A stretch of 5,835 bases of DNA from contig JBEVNO010000060.1 in assembly GCA_040508085.1 (NCBI GenBank), positions 1 through 5,835 of the forward strand, written 5' to 3'. This stretch comes from ZC4RG30 sp040508085. GTDB lineage: Bacteria; Pseudomonadota; Gammaproteobacteria; Steroidobacterales; Steroidobacteraceae. Below the pieces are notes generated by a model that worked only from the letters and a program-made list of their open reading frames with translations, was not told where the DNA came from and searched no databases. The translations under genes were made by a program, and so were the position numbers. This document shows positions 1 to 3,289 of this stretch, piece by piece (position 1 is the stretch's first letter; each line of letters opens with the position of its first letter).

Positions 1-75
1 GTGCTGGTGGGGTTGCTGTGGCTGGTGGCGCGCGGCAGCTGGCTGTCGGGCGGCAACAGCGCCGCGCCGCGTTAG
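1..75 (+). CDS. C-terminal end of an unidentified membrane protein (partial)
   Basis: Frame 1 is open from the first base and ends at TAG (73-75), giving 24 residues. The first ten or so are hydrophobic (VLVGLLWLVA), then comes a short polar tail with RGSW and GGNSAAPR. This looks like the last part of a transmembrane helix followed by a short soluble tail. The start lies outside the window and too little is left to name a family. The gene converges on the UPF0114 gene, whose stop is only 17 nt away on the opposite strand. That tight tail-to-tail packing, and the perfect hairpin over the stop codon, support a real gene end rather than a chance open frame. Gene identity is unknown. Confidence 0.5.
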   Translation: MLVGLLWLVARGSWLSGGNSAAPR

Positions 76-84
76 CGGCGCGGC
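61..84. terminator. Perfect GC hairpin at a convergent gene end; possible terminator without a U-tract
   Basis: GCCGCGCCGC (61-70) and GCGGCGCGGC (75-84) are exact reverse complements around the 4-nt loop GTTA. The left arm encodes the last residues of the + strand gene, and the stop TAG (73-75) lies in the loop and the first base of the right arm. The hairpin sits between two convergent genes, where a bidirectional terminator would be useful. Neither strand has a T-run after the stem, so classical intrinsic termination is not supported. It may instead protect RNA 3' ends, act with Rho, or be a small repeat element. Confidence 0.45.
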
Positions 85-92
85 TGCAAGGC

Positions 93-629
93 TCAATGTC
101 CGGCGCGGTGACTTGCGCCGGAGAAGCGGTCCATCAGGCCCATCAGCACGGCCGAGATGACGAACGTGAGATGGATGATGACGTACCACATCATCTTGTC
201 GTTCTCGATGGTCTGCACTTCCATGAACACGCGCAGCAGGTGGATGGACGAAATGGCCACAATCGAGGCCGCCACCTTCAGCTTCAGCGTGCCGGCATCC
301 AGCTTGCCGAACCAGTCCAGCTTCTCGCCATGCTGGTCCACATCGATCTTCGACACGAAGTTCTCGTAGCCGGAGAACATCACCATCACGATCAGGCCCG
401 CGACCAGCGACAGGTCAACCAGTGCCAGCAGCGACAGCACGATGTCCGCCTCGGCCACCGGCAGGCCCGCCGGGCCATGCGCGAAACCCACCACCATCAT
501 CAGCGCGTGGTACAGCTCCTTGAAGAACTGGATGCCGAGGATGACCAGCGCCACCGACAGGCCGAGGTAAACGGGCGCCAGCAGCCAGCGGCTGGCGAAG
601 AAGAGTCGTTCTACGGTGCGTTCAATCAT
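93..629 (-). CDS. yqhA: UPF0114 (YqhA-like) inner-membrane protein
   Basis: The 178-residue product closely resembles E. coli YqhA (about 164 aa, UPF0114), a membrane protein of unknown function. Family-typical stretches are FASRWLLAPVYLGLS (10-24), VMVMFSGYENFVS (81-93), KVAASIVAISSIHLLRVFM (118-136) and MMWYVIIHLTFV (146-157). Hydrophobic segments near 15-35, 62-85, 118-137 and 148-166 suggest four membrane spans. It is slightly longer than the E. coli protein, partly through a loop near residues 48-60 (GFAHGPAGLPVAE). The ATG at 629 is chosen because the conserved N-terminus begins there. An upstream ATG at 701 would add 24 residues that do not fit the family and lie inside the preceding gene. 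No clear Shine-Dalgarno is present; the start overlaps the MOSC stop by 8 nt (ATGATTGA), so translational coupling is likely. It is the last gene of the marR-MOSC-yqhA operon. Confidence 0.88.
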   Translation of the reverse strand: MIERTVERLFFASRWLLAPVYLGLSVALVILGIQFFKELYHALMMVVGFAHGPAGLPVAEADIVLSLLALVDLSLVAGLIVMVMFSGYENFVSKIDVDQHGEKLDWFGKLDAGTLKLKVAASIVAISSIHLLRVFMEVQTIENDKMMWYVIIHLTFVISAVLMGLMDRFSGASHRAGH

Positions 630-1446
630 GGGCGGCAGTATACGTTTCGACTGGCATTCCAACGCGCAGTTCCTCGCCCACCCCCGCCACCGCATAGGCA
701 TTGCGGCCGAAGATCACCCCGCGCAGCGCCTTGTCGAAACGGTAGCCCTTCAGCGTGCGCAGCGGCTCATCCCCGGTGCGCTCGCCGCGCTGCTGGTCGA
801 TGGTGGTGATCACGCAGCGCGTGCAGGGCTTGGTGAGCTGGATGCGGGCCGCGCCGATGCCGAGTGCGTCGGCCGCATCCTCGGCATAGGGCGCCACCCC
901 GTCCAGCAGCAGGTTGGGCCGGAATCGCTCCACCGGCAGCGCCTGCCCGACGCGGGCGGAAAGATCCTGCAGCGAAGCTTCGGACAGCACCAGCATCGGG
1001 TAGCCATCGGGAAACAGCGTCGGTACTTCGCGCCCGCCGGTCCAGTCCGGATTCGAGAGGCGCGCGCGGCGGCGGTCGAAGCGCACCAGCCGCAGCGGCC
1101 GCTCGAGCCAGTCGGAGAGGAAGGCAGCGCTGGCTGCGCCGGCATCGAAGCCGTCGCAGTGCGCGCCCCACACCTGCACCTGGCAGGATTCCCCTTCATG
1201 ATCGAGGGACAGTGAAGGCCCGGCGCCCTGCGGATTCGCCAGATGCAGTTGCCCGTCGGCAATGGAAGTGGCCAGCAGCGCCAGGCGTGCTTCGTCGCGC
1301 TGCGTGACGAAGCGGCCCTGCGGATCCACGATCAACCATTCGCGGTCATGCTCGAGCCCATGTGGGCCCAGGCGCGCGCTGTGGCAGGCGATGCCCGCTG
1401 CCGACTTGACGGGATGAATGAACAGGCCGGCGAGCTGCGCGCTCAT
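622..1446 (-). CDS. MOSC-domain protein (YcbX/mARC-like, without ferredoxin domain)
   Basis: The 274-residue protein has a MOSC N-terminal beta-barrel module at about 4-120 (IHPVKSAAGI, LEHDREWLIVD, FVTQRDEARLALL). A MOSC domain follows from about 130 to 268, with ERFRPNLLLDG (173-183) and KPCTRCVITTID (206-217). In YcbX and the mitochondrial mARC enzymes, a cysteine of this C-x-R-C segment binds the molybdenum cofactor; here the cysteines are C208 and C211, with C211 aligning to the mARC ligand. Those enzymes reduce N-hydroxylated compounds such as hydroxylaminopurines and amidoximes. E. coli YcbX has a C-terminal 2Fe-2S ferredoxin domain, but this protein ends right after the MOSC fold, so electrons would have to come from another protein, as for mARC. 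No signal peptide is seen, so it is probably cytoplasmic. The start overlaps the marR stop (ATGA, 1443-1446), and a weak GAGG lies 13 nt upstream. The family call is firm; the substrate is unknown. Confidence 0.88.
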   Translation of the reverse strand: MSAQLAGLFIHPVKSAAGIACHSARLGPHGLEHDREWLIVDPQGRFVTQRDEARLALLATSIADGQLHLANPQGAGPSLSLDHEGESCQVQVWGAHCDGFDAGAASAAFLSDWLERPLRLVRFDRRRARLSNPDWTGGREVPTLFPDGYPMLVLSEASLQDLSARVGQALPVERFRPNLLLDGVAPYAEDAADALGIGAARIQLTKPCTRCVITTIDQQRGERTGDEPLRTLKGYRFDKALRGVIFGRNAYAVAGVGEELRVGMPVETYTAAHD

Positions 1447-1958
1447 GGCGTCGAGTGGGCCTCGCTGTCGTGGGTTTCGGCGCCATCGGCTGCATCGCGA
1501 TGCTCGGCGGCTTCGAGTGCCTCCACGCAGCGCTCGAGATAATCGCGGAACTGCGCCACTTCGTCAGGTTCGATGAGCGAAAGCATCTGCGTCATGACGG
1601 GGCCGCCTGCATGGCGTGCCGCGTTGAGTCGCTCAAGCCCCGCCGGCATCAGGTACCAGCGATCGGCGCGGCGGTTCTGCGGATCAGGCCGGCGCTCGAT
1701 GGCGCCCTCGTCTTCCAGCCGGCGCAGCAGGCCGGTCATCGTCTGCGCAGTCACGAGCAACCGTCGCGCCAGCCTTGCCCCCGCAATGCCGGGCTCCTGC
1801 TGCAGCTGGTCCAGCGTCACCAGGTGCGCGAACGACACATCGCTGCTGCGACGCAGCCGCTCTTCCACCTGGTGGCGGAACTGATGCATCAGCCGCTTCA
1901 ACAGGTAACCAATCTGTTCTTCGGGTGTGCGGCTCGTCGATCTGGAAGAGTTCGTCAT
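1443..1958 (-). CDS. MarR-family transcriptional regulator
   Basis: The 171-residue protein has the MarR layout. There is an N-terminal dimerisation helix (EQIGYLLKRLMHQFRHQVEE, about 14-33), then a winged helix-turn-helix. Helix GIAGARLARRLLV (57-69) is followed by recognition helix TAQTMTGLLRRLEDEGAI (70-87), the wing RRPDPQNRRADRWYLMP (89-105) and C-terminal dimerisation helices (about 108-150). The wing carries the usual D-x-x-x-R-R pattern. The tail after 150 is acidic and His-containing (HRDAADGAETHDSEAHS) and looks disordered. The only cysteine is C144; the N-terminal peroxide-sensing Cys of OhrR is absent, so a ligand-binding mode is more likely than thiol sensing. The ATG at 1958 has GGGGA 10 nt upstream (1969-1973). 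The gene is first in its operon and divergent from the RND pump genes, with operator-like palindromes between them. This suggests autorepression and pump control, as is common for MarR proteins. The effector is unknown. Confidence 0.93.
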   Translation of the reverse strand: MTNSSRSTSRTPEEQIGYLLKRLMHQFRHQVEERLRRSSDVSFAHLVTLDQLQQEPGIAGARLARRLLVTAQTMTGLLRRLEDEGAIERRPDPQNRRADRWYLMPAGLERLNAARHAGGPVMTQMLSLIEPDEVAQFRDYLERCVEALEAAEHRDAADGAETHDSEAHSTP

Positions 1959-1984
1959 CTATAGAATGTCCCCGCACAGCTGGC

Positions 1985-2012
1985 TTGCCAAAAATAAGGT
2001 ACCTGATATTCT
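1985..2012 (+). promoter_or_regulatory. Predicted sigma70-type promoter for the RND operon
   Basis: A -35-like TTGCCA (1985-1990, 5 of 6 consensus bases) is followed after 16 bp by TATTCT (2007-2012, 4 of 6). The start would fall near 2019, giving a leader of about 78 nt before the adaptor ATG at 2097. The weak -10 lies inside the operator palindrome. This is a prediction from consensus only. Confidence 0.4.
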
Positions 2013-2017
2013 ATCAG
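2003..2017. promoter_or_regulatory. Putative MarR operator, primary site
   Basis: CTGATA-TTC-TATCAG is a perfect 6-bp inverted repeat with a 3-nt spacer, similar in length to many MarR-family sites. It sits at the exact centre of the larger palindrome and overlaps both predicted -10 elements. Occupancy would block transcription in both directions. Assignment to the adjacent regulator rests on position and symmetry only. Confidence 0.65.
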
Positions 2018-2035
2018 TCACCTGATATCACGCAA
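2008..2035 (-). promoter_or_regulatory. Predicted sigma70-type promoter for marR-MOSC-yqhA
   Basis: Read on the - strand, TTGCGT (2035-2030) is followed after 16 bp by TAGAAT (2013-2008, 5 of 6 consensus bases). The start would be near 2001, about 43 nt ahead of the marR ATG. The arrangement mirrors the + strand promoter about base 2010, and the two -10 elements overlap. This is a prediction from consensus only. Confidence 0.42.
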
Positions 2036-2043
2036 GCTATCAG
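2020..2043. promoter_or_regulatory. Putative secondary operator half-sites
   Basis: ACCTGATAT (2020-2028) repeats ACCTGATAT (2001-2009) exactly, 19 bp apart, close to two helical turns. It includes CTGATA (2022-2027) and the 8-bp palindrome TGATATCA (2023-2030). A further TATCAG lies at 2038-2043, with a 10-nt gap from this CTGATA. A second regulator dimer could bind here on the same DNA face, downstream of the predicted pump promoter start. Confidence 0.45.
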
Positions 2044-2096
2044 AGACCGCAGATACGCTTCTCCCTTTTTGACGACGTCGCAGGACTGCCGCCGCC

Positions 2097-3239
2097 ATGA
2101 CTCCACGCTCCGCTGTTTCCTACCTCCTCCCTGGCCTTTGCGCGCTGGCGCTGCTCGCCGCATGCGGCAAGAAGCCTGCTGCGGCCCCCGTGGGCGCCAA
2201 CGGCGTGGCGGGATCACCCGTCTCGGCCCTCACGATCACGACGATGCCGGTGCGCGCCGGCGAACTGGTGCGCACCGTGCCAGCCACCGGCTCCATTTAT
2301 CCCTGGCAGGAAGTGATCATCGGCGCCGAGGTGGGCGGCTACCGCGTCGCGGAGGTGCTGGTGGACGTGGGCTCGCGCGTCAAGGCCGGCCAGCCGCTGG
2401 TGCGACTGTCCACCGACATGCTGCAGGCGGATGTGGATTCCAAGCGTGCCGCGCTGCGCAGCGCCCAGGCTGCGGCGATCAACTCCGCCGCCGCCCTGCG
2501 GCGCGGCGAATCCACGTTGAACTCCGGCGCGCTGTCGGCTGCCGATCTGGATCGCCTCAAGGCAGACAACGAGGCCGCGGTGGCGCGCGTGGAAACCGCG
2601 AAGGTGGACCTCAGCACCTCCGATCTGCGCCTGAAGTACGGCACCGTCACGGCGCCTGATTCCGGCACCATCACCTCGCGCACTGTCAGCGTCGGCCAGA
2701 TCGCGCAGGCCGGTTCCGAGATGCTGCGCATGCTGCGCCAGAACCGCGTCGAATGGCGCGCCGAAGTGCCCGAGGCGCAGCTGTCGCGCATCAAGGTGGG
2801 CCAGGAAGTGGATGTGTCCGCCGTCGATGGCACCGTGCTCAAGGGCCGCGTGCGCATGGTGGCGCCGACGGTGCAGACCACCAACCGCACCGGCCTTGTG
2901 TATGTGGATATCACCGGTGGTGATGCCCGCGCCGGCATGTTCGCGCGTGGCCAGATCGCCGCCGGCAAGGGCCCGGGCCTGCTGGTGCCCATCGCCAGCG
3001 TCGTCATGCAGGATGGCTACAGCTATGTGTTCGTGATGAAGGACCAGAACACCGTCGAGCGTCGCCGCGTGCAGCAGGTGGGCGTGTATGGCGACCAGCT
3101 CGAAGTCTCCGAAGGCGTCGCCGCCGGCGAGCAGATTGCCGTGAAGGGCGCGGGCTTCCTGAAGGACGGCGACACCGTCACCGTGGCGAACACGCCCGCC
3201 GCTACCGAGACCGCCACCGTGAAGGCTGAAACCAAATGA
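2097..3239 (+). CDS. RND efflux periplasmic adaptor subunit (membrane fusion lipoprotein)
   Basis: This 380-residue adaptor links an inner-membrane RND pump to an outer-membrane channel. A lipoprotein signal peptide ends in L-A-A-C with the acylated Cys at 23; the mature start CGKK resembles MexA (CGKS). The first lipoyl half is at about 68-105 (GAEVGGYRVAEVLVDVGSRV). A coiled-coil hairpin at about 106-178 follows, then the second lipoyl half (KYGTVTAPDSGTITSRTVSVG, 180-200). The beta-barrel (about 215-290) and membrane-proximal domain (about 295-365, VPIASVVMQDGYSYVFV) come last. The hairpin tip has R136 and S147 spaced like AcrA R128 and S139, with L141 one place from the AcrA Leu position; this hints at a TolC-type partner. 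The tail after 365 is Ala/Thr/Lys-rich. The ATG at 2097 is the only start that includes the signal peptide, and an in-frame stop lies at 2070-2072. A weak AGGA (2082-2085) is 11 nt upstream. It is first in the operon with the pump at 3286. The substrate cannot be read from the sequence. Confidence 0.93.
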   Translation: MTPRSAVSYLLPGLCALALLAACGKKPAAAPVGANGVAGSPVSALTITTMPVRAGELVRTVPATGSIYPWQEVIIGAEVGGYRVAEVLVDVGSRVKAGQPLVRLSTDMLQADVDSKRAALRSAQAAAINSAAALRRGESTLNSGALSAADLDRLKADNEAAVARVETAKVDLSTSDLRLKYGTVTAPDSGTITSRTVSVGQIAQAGSEMLRMLRQNRVEWRAEVPEAQLSRIKVGQEVDVSAVDGTVLKGRVRMVAPTVQTTNRTGLVYVDITGGDARAGMFARGQIAAGKGPGLLVPIASVVMQDGYSYVFVMKDQNTVERRRVQQVGVYGDQLEVSEGVAAGEQIAVKGAGFLKDGDTVTVANTPAATETATVKAETK

Positions 3240-3289
3240 ATTCTGCTGCCTCACCGGCTGCGCCCACTGCTCGCGGGGTACATCTGTGA
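3236..3289 (+). CDS. 17-codon mini-ORF bridging adaptor and pump genes
   Basis: ATG at 3236 overlaps the adaptor stop as ATGA. The reading frame encodes MNSAASPAAPTARGVHL and ends in TGA (3287-3289), which overlaps the pump start as GTGA (3286-3289). The mini-ORF therefore fills the 46-nt gap between the two genes exactly. The likely role is translational coupling: ribosomes ending on the adaptor restart here and end on the pump start. The peptide has no recognisable domain and may have no function of its own. No separate Shine-Dalgarno is evident. The arrangement is seen directly; translation is unproven. Confidence 0.4.
   Translation: MNSAASPAAPTARGVHL
3275..3278 (+). promoter_or_regulatory. 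Ribosome binding site that decides the pump GTG start
   Basis: GGGG lies 7 nt before GTG at 3286, inside the mini-ORF. No ATG in the pump frame precedes the first membrane helix, so this site supports GTG 3286 over the later ATG codons at 3331 and 3334, which would cut into that helix. Confidence 0.6.

Larger units (their letters stand above)
1981..2039. promoter_or_regulatory. 59-bp imperfect palindrome in the divergent control region
   Basis: Folding the intergenic DNA about base 2010 gives complementary bases at 20 of 29 positions. The matching blocks are CTGATA (2003-2008) with TATCAG (2012-2017), AGGT (1997-2000) with ACCT (2020-2023), and GCTTGC (1983-1988) with GCAAGC (2032-2037), plus single pairs. 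Chance would give about seven matches. The region lies between the marR and adaptor starts and is AT-richer than the surrounding genes. I read it as the shared operator/promoter core for both operons, with the local MarR protein as the likely binder. Binding is inferred; the symmetry is seen directly. Confidence 0.7.

Noticed and set aside
93..701. A longer UPF0114 start at 701
   Set aside because: The extra 24 residues are charged and unlike the family N-terminus. The ATG at 629 begins the conserved sequence and forms an 8-nt coupling overlap with the preceding stop.
18..809. A 263-codon + strand open frame across the UPF0114 gene
   Set aside because: The composition (His/Gln/Arg-rich) is that of a shadow frame, and it lies opposite a strongly conserved membrane protein.
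1958..1965. TCTATAGA palindrome over the marR start codon as another operator
   Set aside because: It is only 8 bp, shares no full half-site with CTGATA/TATCAG, and could be chance in an AT-richer leader.
2073..2080. CGACGTCG palindrome in the adaptor leader
   Set aside because: Short GC palindromes are common in DNA of this composition; it shares no sequence with the CTGATA sites.
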